Below, piece after piece: positions 25,101 to 40,100 of a stretch of 64,000 bases of DNA. This stretch comes from Balaenoptera acutorostrata (taxonomy: Eukaryota; Chordata; Mammalia; Artiodactyla; Balaenopteridae): assembly GCF_949987535.1 (NCBI RefSeq), contig NC_080067.1, positions 73,991,985 to 74,055,984 on the forward strand, given 5' to 3'. The first letter of the stretch is position 1. Each line of letters begins with the position of its first letter. The notes beneath the pieces were generated by a model. The model was not told the origin of the DNA, did no database searches, and was given only the letters and a program-made list of their open reading frames with translations. The translations under genes and the position numbers were made by a program.

Positions 25101-28100
25101 GCCCTGGTCTGGGAGGATCCCACATGCTGCGGAGCAGCTGGGCCCGTGAGCCACAATTACTGAGCCTGCGTGTCTGGAGCCTGTGCTCCGCAACAAGAGA
25201 GGCCGCGATAGTGAGAGGCCCGCGCACAGCGATGAAGAGTGGCCCCCACTTGCCACAACTAGTGAAAGCCCTCGTACAGAAACGAAGACCCAACATAGCC
25301 ATAAACTAAAAATAAATAAATAAATAAAAATTAAGAAAAAAAAATGTTTTCTGAAGAAGATTCTGTTGCATGTAAATACAAAGTAGCTATTATAAGACAT
25401 AACAGCATTTGGGAAGCAAGGGGAAACGTGTGTCCTATGAGATAAATGTTCTGGTCAGTTGCATTTTCTATTTAATAAAGGTAACCACAGTACCATTTTA
25501 TTTTTACCCTTGTTACACAGCATTCCAAATGATGTGAATAAGTCCCCTCTCCTATACCAAGAAGGCAGTGAAGAGCTCTCAGGACCTGGAGTCAGGACAC
25601 ATGAGTTTAAGTCAAATTTCTAAGCATTTCTAGCCATGTGACTTGTATAACAATCTTATTCTCTGTGATCCTCAGCTTATTTATCTGGAAAATGGGGATA
25701 ATTACTTACCTCTATAAAAATCAAATGAGTACTTTGTAAACTGTTAACTGTTATAACAGAATTAGAGTAATTAAATCTCTGTTTAATCATTGAGTTTCAG
25801 TACTTTAAAGCAGTCATTCCAAACTTAATTCATTTTCTACCCCCTCAGTATCTGTTCCTTATGCTGTACATTTCACAGCAGCAAGTGACACAAGAGATCA
25901 CCCAATTCCCCAAAGTCTGGAATTTGGGGAATTTACTAGGATCCCTTTTGCTCACCAGGATTCCATTTGCTTACTTTAAACATTCCATTATTCACTAAAT
26001 TCTCTAAATCCTACTTGTTTTATATGTTTAATATCTCCAGAATATCCTTTTACATTAAGGCTTTCCTAATTCTGGCCTAAATTATCTTTTTGAAATGTTT
26101 TCTTTCTCCAGTCTTTCCCCATCTCCACTTCCACCACCATCCTCACCCCTTTACTGGTGAATGCATCCTTTACTCTGCTACCAGGGGGATCATCTAACAC
26201 AAAAATCTTTTCATGAAAAGTTCCCATTACTTACAAGATAAAAGCAAACTCCTTAAGGAAATTCTATGAAAATTTTCATAATCTGATACCTCTTTTCTTC
26301 CTGCACTCATTTCCACATCCTTTAGTCCAGTTTCACTTGGTTACTTGGAGTTCTAGGACACATCACTTTTGTTCCTGGTCTGTGACTTTGTTTTTGCTCG
26401 ATGATTCTCATCAATACAGGATGCAATTTGCTAGGCTTCTGAAAGATTCTCAAGGTTACACTAGGAAACAAAATCATCACTTTGGGACTATAATTTATCC
26501 AACATGTACTTGAAAAAAATACCACACATGTATTTTGAAATTCAGGTCGTATTCTAATTAAACAAATACAAGTTAGTTCCACTCATGTTCTAGGCACTGT
26601 GTTGGGCTACGGTGGAAAAAAGAAGGAAAATATAGTCTTTGTCCCTCAAAGAGATCACATACCAATAAGAAACATAGAAATATTTATAACAAATTATAAC
26701 ACAAAGCAAGAAGAGAGGCAATTTTTAAAGAAGGTTATAGAAAGCCAAAGGTTAAGTGGAGAAAATATTGTGCCTTCTAATAAATAGTATTTCTTTGATT
26801 CCTGGATCTTGCAATACAGTCTACAAAATAATTTGAAAGTCAACATGTAAACATTTATGTAAATATTTATATATGAATTTATAATAGCATACATAGCATA
26901 TAAACCAAATATTTATTACATAAATCTTATAAATATATATAATCTACATTGAGATTCCAACATAACAATTTCTTTAGGAAGTGTCATAGATACTATATTA
27001 GGAGATATAATCTATCTAACAGCTTGGCTTGGAAGAAAAGGAAATTGGCAAGCACTTAGTCATTTGAACAGATTTTCACATATAAAGGCTAAAAATAAAC
27101 TATTATAAGTGTGTAAAAAATTATGGAATATTGTTCTCATGAGTACTTCCTGAGGAAGCTACTGGATGAAATTCTTCAAACAATCAAAATGACTGGAGAA
27201 GTAACATCATAAGAATTGGTGTGAACATAACTTTAGAATTAAAGTGTGATGATGGTTACAAAAAAAAAAAAAAAAAGAGTGCCATGTGTTATAGTTATGC
27301 AGTCTGACAATATAGATACAGCAAAGTATCAAGCAATTCAGGGACAGTAGAGGGAGCATATGAAATTTAGAATGAGTTTTTGATTGCTTCATGGCTATTA
27401 ACTGAGAATAAAAGGATATTACAACAAATAGTTGCTTGCAGACATGGAGAAGAAGGAAAACGTGGAATTTTCTCTTTATAGAATTTGTACAGCTAAAGCA
27501 ATGAAGAAACAATAGAATTAGTAGATGTAGAAATTCTCCTTTATAGAATTATTCCAGCTAATAAATGAAGAAGGAGTGGTAGTATTAGAATGTCTCTATT
27601 TTGCAAACCCTAATGAAATGATGGCTTTAGACAATGATTGTCAGTTTCTGCTAGCATCACAAGAGGAAAAACAGCGAGTCATTATATGCTCCCTGATGGA
27701 AGAACTCAACACTACCCATATAACAGAATTGAAAAAAAAAAAAAAGTCTTGCCTCTACTTCTACCTGCCAATTTCCAGGAAATATAGAAGACAAATAAAT
27801 GACTTCAGAAACATTATAGGGAAGCAAACAGCAATTCAGACTGTAGAAAACAGCAGAATAAATAACCTAGTTTCTTCAATAAATAATTTACAAAGATTTG
27901 AAGAAAAACAAGAGATGGAGGAGGGAAGGGATCCAAAAGATCAAAGTAGATTTAAGGGACTTATTAACTAGTCACAATTTTGGGGGGTTCTAATTCAAGC
28001 AATGGTCTGTTTAAAAATTAACATGTGTAAGAGACAACTGTGAATGTGCACTGTGGCTACTTAATGACTTTAACTAATTATTGTCTCCTTTAAATATGAA

Positions 28101-31100
28101 AATGGTACTGTGGTTACATTAAAAATTAGATTTATTGTTATTTAAATATTTAGTTGTAAGTATTTGTCTGGGATTTGCTTCAAAATAATACAGGAGTGGG
28201 AATGGAATAAATGAAACAAGACCTACCATAATCAGTAATTGTTGACTTAGAATGATGCATACATGGGAGTCTAATATACTATTCTATTTTCGCCTGTGTT
28301 TGAAATGTTTCATAACAAATTAAAGAAATTAAATTAAACAATAAGATAAACAAGAGATTAGACCTGGCAGAAGAGTAAATACATTCACCATACAATAACG
28401 CTAAGAAAATGACTCAGAATATATCACAAAGGTATGGAGAACAGAATGAGAAATTATAACATACAATTTAATCTAATTAGAGTTTAATGGTGATAAGTAG
28501 AAGAGAATCACTACTTAAAGAAATTATGGGCATTTTTTCAATAATTTTCCAAAAATGGTGAAAAAAGATGATTTGCCGAATTCCGTAATAACAGCAAATT
28601 TTGACCCAAATAACTAGTACTATTTTTGAAAGGTTAATTGGATTAAGAAAAATTATTCTGTTAAAAGGAAGTCAGGTAAGAGATGGCTTAAAGGCCTGAA
28701 CATTCAGGGCATGTTCTTGGGATGACTAAATAGCATGGTGTAGGTTCAGTATCAACCTACAACCTAAGAAGCAGGGTTAGAAATAGAATTGAGAAGGAGA
28801 GTTGGGACCAAACAGGGATGCTGTATTCAGCAGTCATTCATGTTGTTGCCCTCTGGACTGTGCAGTACAAAACCTATATAATCTTAGTAAGTGTCTCTGG
28901 AACCAGATTGTGATGGTCCCATTGAGTGTTGTATGAAGAAAGGATATTAGTAATTAATGATCTTCAGAGGTCAAAACTGGTCAATTTTCTTTTGCCTTTT
29001 TCTCTACCTTTCCCTTCACCTCCAACTACTTCCAGAAGGTTGGAAGTGTTAAGGACAGCTAATGCATTTGCACAGAAGTTTACGCATGAGCTTGAAAAAT
29101 TGAGGATTTCCCCTAAGCAAGACTCTATATTTTATTTCATGACTACAGTTAGAATACAGAGACTCTGCTCCTTTGTACTCTATGGCTTAACAACAAAGGT
29201 GACCTCCTATATCAGGATTGTTTTATTTAGCATTTATTTAGAATGACATATACAAATTAATAGTTTTCTTTTTTACATATAATTTATTTATGTCTTTTAT
29301 ACTTTTATTTTTGATAGTGGATGTTTTACCCCCTTTTTTTTTTTAAAGAAAGGGCAGTGTTTATAAATTTATTTATTTATTTATTTATTTTGACTGTGTT
29401 GGGTCTTCGTTTCTGTGCGAGGGCTTTCTCCAGTTGCGGCGAGTGGGGGCCATTCTTCATCGCGGTGCGCGGGCCTCTCACTGCCTCTCCCGTTGCGAAG
29501 CACAGGCTCCAGACGCACAGGCTCAGTAGTTGTGGCTCACGGGCCTAGCCGCTCCGCGGCATGTGGGATCTTCCCAGACCGGGGCACGAACCCGTGTCCC
29601 CTGCATTGGCAGGCGGATTCTTAACCACTGTGCCACCAGGGAAGCCCTGTTTTACCCCCTTTGAATTAGATTCCAAGGACACTTCCTGTGAGATTTTTCC
29701 TTCAGGATTCATTTTTTATTCAGGAATTCCTGTTCTTGGTCTTAAAGCAAACATTAAATTTGTCTATTAGAGATTTGGAAAACAATGGGAGATAAGTAAT
29801 AGATATTGCATAATATATTTCTATACACATTCTTGAGTTTTAATTGAAAAATAATTTTAGATTTCTTTCGAAGTATAATGCTAACTCAAACAACATTAAA
29901 TGTTAAATTTTTCTATCATCTGTTGCAAAGATATTTGAGAATCATTTAAATGTATACGGTAAAGTCACAGGACTAAAATGAATATTTTCCTACATTTAGT
30001 AGCAAGAATATACAGTTTAGAGTTTTGCAACTATTAAAAGATTTCTAAAAATTATAGTAATTTTGCTTGGGAGAGCTGTACATAATGTTATTTGCTGTTC
30101 TTTGATTACATTGTATGAGATAAGACCTTTGGTCCTTTAGTCCAGATAGCTTTACTACTTCTTTACTTGCTTTTGAATTATTCACAAGGCCAGGATTATC
30201 TTGTTACCTTACTATGCATGAATGTATACAAAACACTTTCTTTGTTGCTTACAAACATTTGTGATGTTCATGTATATGCCATCAATTTTTCTCCTTCTCA
30301 GGGCATGCATTTTTTATTTTCTCATACTCACCGAGAGAAGGTTATAGGTCTGAGATCCATTTTCCATACTGTAGCCCAAAGATTTCACCCATCACTAAAT
30401 CTAGGAATTCATAAGCTCTTTCTGTGTCATGGGCCACTGTGGACCCCTTCTCAGAATATTGTTTTTAAATGGACAAACATCATGAGTTCAAAGGTTACTA
30501 ATATATAGAAACAGAATTATCATAATACTTAAAATGAATTTGTAATATGACAACATATATGCCTCTTTATTAATGCATAAAATAAGATCTAAAAGACATG
30601 TCTAAATAACAATAAATTCAAGTAGTGCTGAACATAAAAACAATTTCAAAGTATCTGTAATGACGAAAATGTGATCCGAATGTATCTGTGATTTCTACTG
30701 TGACAAGGGTTTACTTACTACTGACACCACTGTGATTTGTTCTCTACATTCATAACTGAAACAAATGCTATATTTCAATTAGAGGATAATGAGACTAAAG
30801 GTGTAACACTTCCCATCCATGTTTATGGATCCTTGAATTACATGACCCCAGATTTTAAAACTCTGTCTCACGCATATGAAATGCATTATTTTATTTTCAA
30901 TTACTATAAAATATTCAGAAAAGAAAAATTTTAAACTCTGCTTTTGAAAAGGTCCATAAGAGATGGAAATGTGAAGAATGAATGAACAGCTAGGGAAAAA
31001 GAAAAAAGAAAACAAACAAACATAAAAAATACCAGGGCAAGGTCCATGTCAGATCATCATAAAATGAAGCAAAGAACCATCTGTTGTTTCCTATTTTATA

Positions 31101-34100
31101 TCATATTTAACGTTTTTTTCACCTGAATATGACACTAGCTTCATTTTCAATTGGATGTGCAAGTTACTTTAATTCTCAGGGCAGGGTTATCTCAACTATG
31201 CTTTGAAGTTCAAAATATTTCTTCATTTGGTTCACTTGTTTAAAGCCTGAAGTTAATGGTCATTCAGCTTATGAAAAATAAAAGGAAGCAGCTATGACCA
31301 TATCCCTAGCAAAATCGTATCTACTATTTGAATGACACTTTAGTATTAGAAGGTATTGGAATTTTTCTAAAGGGTGGTTTCTCTCACTGCTTCACACAAC
31401 ACTGAGAATGCCTTGTAAAATATTAACAAAAATAACAATACTTTATATCTGAATTGAATTAGGATAATCATTTTTACAACTGTTATTGTTTTAATTCTCC
31501 CATTAATATTCTGAGGTCAGCAAAGCAAGTAATATCATTGTGTCAGTCGGGGTTCCTGCAGGAAACAGGCAGGAAACAGGAAACATTTGAAATAGGAAAA
31601 TTTGAGAAGGATTTAGACACAGGAAGACTATTTACAAAAGGCTGGGTAGAAGCAAATCATAATGGATGGCACAACAGCCCAGGACCCTGGTCTGAAGAGT
31701 CAGATGCCTTGGGAGAAGTCGTGACTTTCAGTTAGGAGGAAGTGATCTTGCAAGGAAGCAGCGAGGGGAAAATTATCCTGACTTCACTTCCTCTCCCCTT
31801 CCAGTCTCTCCTGCCAAGGCTGCCCATTAGGCCTGTCCCAAACCAAAGCCAGGGAGCACAGGCACTTTTCTGGGATCCAGAGAGGTTAGTTTCCTTGACT
31901 GAAAGTAGGGTGAGAAAAGTCAGAGAGTGTATCTGGAGAACAGATGGAAGACACCCAGTACAGTTATATACATTCTATAGATTCAGGTCAGTAAACACTT
32001 TGCTCTCTAACACTGTTATTATAACCACTTAATTGAAAGAGAAGACTCCATAGAACATAATTAGAAAAGCAACTTTATCCCTCACCCACATGCATTCAAA
32101 CCCATTCAGTAGGAGTTGTTTCCTATCTCTTGGGTAAAAACACAGGCAGGTACTATGACCCTACAGGTCACACTGAAATAATAAAAATTTGTCTCATCAC
32201 TTTTATTAGAAAAACAATCATATTTCAGTAATTAAAATAATAAAAATAATATGTTTTAGCCCAAACTATGAATGTTATTAAAGTTTCTCCTTTTCAAGCT
32301 GGAAAGCTGCACTGGGAAGAGGTTTGTGGTCAGTTTGTCCTCACCCCTTCCCCTACCACACTGGGCTGCCTTATGTTTCCTCCAGTTTTGGGGATGTAGG
32401 TGCAGAGAAGTAAAGAAAAAAATCAACATTGACTGTTGCTATCGTGACTTGACTTTTGTGCTCTCTGGCCTCAGTAAACGCTCAAAGATGACTCCTCACC
32501 ATGGGCCGTTTTGTGGGGTCACTGCATAACCCCCATAGGGAACATTGACATAAATACCTTGCCTCCAGCAATGCTTCTCTTTCAGCAGGTCAGTTTTGCT
32601 CTTCACCTTCATCCTACCTGCTCAGTTTCTTCATTTGACACCACCAGCAGCATCCTGCTGAGGCCGCCTCACCCATAACCCCTGGCCAAAAGCCCTTCAG
32701 GGAAGTTTCCTTTTATAATTAACCTAGGCCAACTCTACCCACATGCTCACTCTACATCTGTTCCGCAGAAAACCCACATCCTTGACTCTGGTCACTGAAA
32801 GTAAAGTTGTTGCTTATATAACCATTTCTTTACTCTGACATCAAGCCAATTCTTACAGCATCCTGCCCTTTAGATTTCATAGTCTGTTCTGTGAGGTCTA
32901 CCCTGCTTCAATGGGTATATGCAAACTTTTCCTGAAGCCCTTTCTCTATATGAAAGAAGAGGGAAATGTCACCATTCTCCAGAAACTTGCTCCAGAGAAA
33001 TTCTCCTTCTTTACCTATTCAATATCAATCTTTTTATTGGATTAAGGTTGAGGAAATTAGTTTGTAACAACCTCCTTTACAAATAGTGCATAACTTTAGC
33101 ACCTTACTTTGGAATGCAAGAGAAAGTACCACAGTTTGTTTTTTTTTTTTCCCCCTTCAACTTTTCTAGGCCACAGCCAAAACTGAGATAGAAAGAACCC
33201 AATTTTAACATTCTGATACACTGGGGGTTTTTTTATTCCTAACACCCTAAGAAGATATTAGCCCCATTTTATTAGTATATTTTCACAGATATAAAATGAT
33301 TTCCTTGGCATAATGTAGCTACAACATCAAGTTGTTGAACTCCAAGTCCAATGACTTTCCACTGAAATAAGCTGCTTATGATAAAGAAATTAAAGTTATA
33401 TGTGAATAAGGCACTTGTCCAAGGCCAGGAAAAGTGAGATTCGCTTAGAATGCATGCATTAAATAAATCATTTTGAAAAACTGTACCAACGGTATATGTG
33501 TTTCTATCCAAAGCCAGACATAAGGTTCAGACTAAAGTTGAGAATAGCAATTCCAACTTCAATTTGTCAGATATGATTGCGCTTCTTGATGACCATGCCA
33601 AAGATTAAAGGTTAAAATCCTAACATTTCACCTTTCTACTTCATTGTGAAGCAATGTCGCAGGCTGAGGCCAACCTAGGTATCTCATGATTTTTGCTACT
33701 TTTTTCCAGCACGTGATTGTTAATACCCAAAGGAGGTAGTTCAAAATGGGCTCCATTTCATAGTGAAGAACACAGAGAAAGGATTCAGAATGTGGTGCCC
33801 TATTTCCATGTTTCCTTCCTCATATTTAAAAGCCTGTCTGTACTATAGGAAATGCCCTTGAGCATTTATCTTGGGTCATTTTTCCCAATAATTGTTCTTT
33901 ACTGCTTGCCTCTTACACCCCAGCTCAACTCCATGGAAAGAGAGAGTTCCTTTACCTTTTCTCTCTACCCTAACTCATATATGAAGGCTTAAAACTTTCT
34001 CCTAAAAGGGATAATACTTGATTCCATATATGGGCTTTGAAATGTACATTACCTACTCCCCCAAAAAGAAAATTCTAGAAGACATTTTTGTGTAAATTCA

Positions 34101-37100
34101 TTTGCTGGATAGAAGTTTTGAGTGTCATCAGACCCTCAAAGAGGCTCATGAGCCAAGCAAATGAAAATCCTTTCTGCCTAATCCTACAGCTCTACAGTAG
34201 TTTCCAAATCAAGCATTCCTGGGTTACTTTACAGTGGACCCTTTAAATCTCATTTTTTGATTCCAGTGCTCCTGGTTTGTTTCTGAATGCTTGTTCATAT
34301 GGCCCTTTCCTTGGGATAATACTTCAGAAGCTGACATTATGCCTAGTCAGCACCATCATCATACGTTTAATAGAATCTATTTAACATTGAATTACCACTT
34401 TTGAGACAGAACTCCAAAAGTCATAAGTCAACTGTGTGCTAATGAAGTAGCAGTTTCTTTCATCATTCTAAACATATCCCATTTATTTAGTCATATTTCT
34501 CAGCCTCGTGTTTCCATGTAGAGAAACTCCAGTTAAGGAAAGACTGGCCCCAAACCCCACCACTTTATTCACTCCTTCTCAAAGGAGAAGTAATCACGTA
34601 CTTGATAGGTCAGTTTGCGAGGAGTAGTTGAGCATGTTTAGCTCATCCCTTTTCTTTCTGTTTTTATTTGATAATTATGACTAATTGTGTAAATCCGTCT
34701 AATCCTCAGAGGAGATGTAGGAAAGTCATTTCAATGTAAATTAAAGTCTTATTCTACATTCAGCTTGATCAAAATGACATTTTGATTTCTCTGCATTGAT
34801 CATTCATATCTTATTTCTGTATTGCTTCTGAAGGTGGACTCAGAAAAAAAAGGCATTACGTACTGGCCCCTAAAAACTACATCATCACTCAGACTTAATG
34901 TGGTCCTTCATCAGAACATTCTGGAATTTGAATTTGAAAGCCTAATTGTCTCTTTTAAATTTAAACATGACTGTGGACTTTAATGATTTCTCTTTTCATT
35001 CTTTACAGGGCTTTGCTGAGTCTCCTTCAATTTACTCTGTCTCATATATTAGTTTTTCCAAGCTCATATATTTATATCTAGCTTCCTATAGTCATTTATT
35101 AATTCTGTAATTTTAAATTGTGGTAACCAATATTGCAGGACTTAGGGGTCACCATTTGTTTTATTGTTTTCATATGCCCCATAAGTTCTTCCTGGAACCC
35201 CCAGACTTGGCTGTGATCTCTTCTCTTGTGGAATTCCAAAGCACTTTGAATCTTACCATATTAGATCTCTATTGTTATGCAAACAAGTTACCCAAAACGT
35301 AGCAGCTTAAGACAATAGTAAACATTTATGTTCTCACTCAGTTTCTGTGCATAAAAAATCTAGGAAAAGTTTGCATGGATGATTCTGGTTCAGGGTCTCT
35401 CCCAAGGTTACGGTTAAGAAGTTGGCCAGGGCTGCAGTCATCTGAAGGCTACATGGGGCCTGGGGATATCCATTTCCAAAACGGCCCACTCGTAATGCTG
35501 ATGACAGGAAGTCTCAGTCCCTCACTAGCTGTTGCCAGAAGGCCTTAGTTCATTGCCATGTAAACCTCTCTATAGGGCTGTGCGATGAACTTAGGAAATG
35601 GCAATTGACTTCCCCTAGAGTGGGTGATCCAACAAAGCAAGGCAGAAGCTGCAATATTTTTCATTACTTAGCTTTAGAAGTCATTTCCACAATATGCTAT
35701 TGGTTACAGAGGTCAGCCCTGTTCAATATGGAAGGAGACTGCATTATAGTAGAATTATTGGGGTTTATCTTGGAGCCTGGCTACTATACTCACCTAAGCT
35801 TTAAAGTATACTTATTTAATTCTGTGTTTTACTCATCTAAATTACTGAACTATTTAAATGAACAGTCTCTGTTAGCCATTACTATACTTTCCCTTTTTGC
35901 TGTTACTCAGTGTTGGTAGAGCTGCACGCCCTTCTTGAAAGGGGCCAAGCATTTTATTGTCCCTTTAAGATGTAACAGCAAATCAGACTATTGTTTTTAG
36001 GGAACACCCTCCACACTCTGATTCCTAAGTTTCTTTCCTTGGAACTCAAAACAGTAAGCAGGATCAATAAAAATTGTTGTGTATCCTACAATTGGGGGAA
36101 AAAATGTTTAAGTTCACATGAAACAACTATTAAAATTAACGAAGTATCTGTTCACAAAATAAGCCTTAAAATTTTTAAAGGCTTGGTTATCATACAGAAC
36201 ATATTCTCAGACCATGACATAATTAAATAAGTAACAAAAGGATACCTTAAAAAAGAAGGTACAGTTCTCAACTCATTTCATGAGAATAGCATTATCTGGA
36301 CACCAAAACCATGTGTGGAGAGAACAAGAAAAGAAAATTACAGGACAACTTCATTAATAATTATAGACACAAATTCCTACCAAAAAAATCAACAAAACAA
36401 TTCCAAAAATATATCAAAAAGATAATACACCAATATCATGTTGGGTTTATCACGAAAATACAGTACAGTGTTGATTTGCTTTAGAAAGTCAAATAATAGA
36501 ACTAATAAATTGAAGAAATAAAGCCATATCATCTCAAAAGATGCAGAAATAGCATTCAATAAAATTAAACATCTATTCATGATCTAAATCACCAGTGGAC
36601 TAATAACAGAAGGGACTTTTTTAACCAAATAAGGGACTCCTATTAAAAAATCCTACAACATATATTCTTAAATGATAAGCAACAGCAAATCCAATAAATT
36701 ATTGAAGGTCTTTATGGAGAAAATTATAAAAATATATGAAGGGCTTCCCTGGTGGTGCAGTGGTTGAGAATCTGCCTGCCAATGCAGGGGACACGGGTTC
36801 GAGCCCTGGTCTGGGAAGACCCCACATGCCGCGGAGCAACTAGGCCCGTGAGCCACAATTACTGAGCCTGCGCGTCTGGAGCCTGTGCTCCGCAACAAGA
36901 GAGGCCGTGATACTGAGAGGCCCGCACGGCGATGAAGAGTGACCCCCGCTTGCTGCAACTGGAGAAAGCCCTCGCACAGAAACGAAGACCCAACACAGCC
37001 ATAAATAAATAAATAAATAAAAAGTTGAACCTTCTTTAAAAAAAAAAAAAAAAAAAGAACTATACCCTTTAAAAAAAAAAAATAAAAAAAATAAAAAAAA

Positions 37101-40100
37101 ATATATGAAAAGGCATTAAAGATAAACTAAATAACTGATCTTGGATAGTAAGATGTAATATTATGAAGATTTCAGTTTTCTCCAACTTGATTTATACCTT
37201 AGATTCAATACAATTCCAGGTAAAACTGCAAAAGGATTTCCCATGAAACTTGACAATGTGAATCTAAAATTTATGAATAGTTAGGTGTGAATATAGAAAA
37301 AAAAAGGAGAAATATGACCCTTATGTCACTCCATAAATAACAAATAATTTTAAAAGGTTTAAAAATATAAATGTGAAAGGCAAAACTGCAAGAGGTTTTA
37401 GGGCAACATAGGATAATATTTTTGTAACATTAGAGGTGATTTAATGAACAAAATGTAAAAATATTGATAAATTTCAAAACAAAATTAAAGATTTTCATAA
37501 AAGACACAATAAAGAAGATTAACCACAAATGGGAAAGGATATTTGCTCATAACTGACAAGGTCTAATATTCAGAGTATAAGAAATTCTCCTACAAATCAA
37601 TATTTAAAAGAAAAACAAACCAATAGAAAAACAGGCAGCAGACTTAAGTACTTCCAAAAGAAGAAATCCAAGTGGCCAATAAGCAAAGGGAAAGGTGAGC
37701 AACTTCATTAGTATTCACGGAAAGCAAACTAAGAACACAATGAGATACAACAACAAATGCACTAGATTGGCAAAATTAAAAGTCCACAATGGGAGGGTTG
37801 ACATAGATTTGAAACAATAGGAACTGTCATGCACTGCTCTTGGGTGTGTAAGTTGGTACAACAACTTTGGAAAACAGTCTGGAACTATGTAATAAAATTA
37901 AGTATAGGCATAACTAGCAATTCTACTTCTAAAAATATACTGTAGAGAAATCCTTAAATGTGCATTACAAATGTGTAAGAAAATTTCTAGCTGAACAGTA
38001 CATAACAATAATGAAAAAAAAAGAAAAAGAAATACCTCAAATTCCCATCCATGGTAAAATGTATTAATAAGCTGTTGTATATTCATTATTCATAAAATGA
38101 AATACCATATGACACTGAACATAAAAGAACTACATCTACCCATGACAACATGGACAAATCTCAAAACACAATATTTGCTGAAAGAAGTCAAGAAGTATTC
38201 ACACATTTCTTTCAAATAAAATTCTAGAGCCATCTAAATTAACCAAGAGACTTTTGAACAAAACATATAGATTATAAAGAAAATAAAGGGAGATATTAGA
38301 TCAAAATTCGTCCTACAGATTACTTCTGGGACAAAGTCATGGGAGGGATTCAACTTGGGAGGAAGAAGTACTGGTAATACTAAAGTACTGGTAATATTTT
38401 ATTTCTTAACTTTGTGCTACCAATAGGGATGTTTATTTTATTTTTTTAAACTCAACATAGGTGAATTTATAGACTCTTTGGTATGTATGAAGTGATTCTA
38501 AATAAAAAGTGTAAATATAAGTTTTCTAACAGTTGTTTTAGAATGGTGAACATCTTTAGAAATTGAATTATCGAAGAATATAAATTTTAAAGAAAATCCT
38601 ATTTGGCTCAGGAAGTCTGTATTTTAGTCTGAAGTTTAAAATTATATTTAAAATAATCCATCCTCCTTATATTACTTTAATAGATATTCTGTATCCTTAA
38701 ACTACTTTCAGAATATTTTAGAATGGAAAAGGTGGATTGTTTTAAATGGATATATAATATAAGCCATGTCATACTGTTATTTTGTCACAAGAGGGACTAG
38801 ATACTCAGAAAGTACAGTTTTCCCTTTTGGTCTTAAAAATATTTTTCTATGTTAACATTTATGTTTTATACACTGTGTATTACTGTCAGTGTATGTGTTG
38901 TAGATTGTAGTATGGTTATATATTTCATATCAGCAAAAATGTTAAGAGAAATACTAGTTTACCATTTTACTTCTGAATAGATAGAAACTGTGTAGAAATT
39001 ATTTAACTTATTAAGGTATTGTTGTTTTTTGGTAAGTAGAAGAAATAAATAGAATCCAAGTCAACATCCCCTGGTTGCTAATACTTTTTGGATCGAATCT
39101 GGAGGAAAGAAGGGAAGGAAAGAGTAGGGAAGAAGGAAGGAGAAAAAGAGTTTATTTGTGCTTTTTACCATACTACAACTCCCTCTAGTTTACTTGAGCA
39201 GGAAAAGTAGATTAACCATAGTAAAGAAAGAAAAAAATGTTATTTTCATTTATTTCATCTTGAGTTTTGAAAATATACATTGGTAGTATGGACCAATAAA
39301 TGTTCTGTTCTAATTTATAATGATGCATGAAACCATCATACTTCTTCTTTAAAAAAGTAAAAGTATTATTTTTTGTGACACTATCCATTCCACAGAAGCT
39401 TTGGGAGGTCAGTTCACATGTGAGGCACTACTCTTTTCCCAGGTGCCATTTCCTTCCTCTTCTCATCGGTCCTTTGAACACCTGGAAGGGGCTGGTTTCT
39501 CACTTCTTCTTCTGTTTGTCTGGGACTTTCCCTGAGCATTTTCCTCCATCTCAGGATGGCTTCTATCTTACCCCTTCCCTGGAGTTATAACGGGGAGTTA
39601 TCCATGAAGGAATTTAAGGGCTCAAGGAATAAAAATCACATCAGTTTAATGTTTTTATGTATTAACCATTTATACTCAGACATCAGCCCTAAATCATACA
39701 GACAAATGTATTCAGTTTTTTTTTTATTTCTATGGTAATAAATTACCACAAACTTCTGGACTTAAGCCAACACAAATTATATTATCTTACAACTGTGTAG
39801 GTCAGAAGTCCAGGATATCCTCACCAAATACCATTCTAGACCAGCGGTCCCCAACAGTTTTGGCACCAGGGACCAGTTTCATGGAAGACAATTTTCCCAC
39901 AGTGGAGATGGTTCAGGCAGTAATGCGAGCGATGGGGAGGAGGGTTCAGGCAGTAATGCGAGCGATGGGGAGCGATGGGGAACAGCAGGCGAAGCTTCGC
40001 TAGCTGGCCTGCCCCTCACCTCCTGCCGTGCGGCCCAGTTCCTAACAGGTCCCGGACGGATACCGGTCCACGGCCTGGGGGTTGGGGACCCCTGTTCTAG

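Noticed and set aside
25077..25400. Long overlapping open frames around 25.0-25.4 kb, and similar ones at 18.1, 29.4, 36.7 and 43.6 kb
   Set aside because: All have the same near-identical peptide because they are translations of CHR SINE copies; they are not a protein family.
27576..27971. 131-codon open frame on the + strand
   Set aside because: It sits just before clear L1 3'UTR text, contains a lysine run from an A14 tract, and has no recognisable domain; best explained as repeat-derived chance opening.
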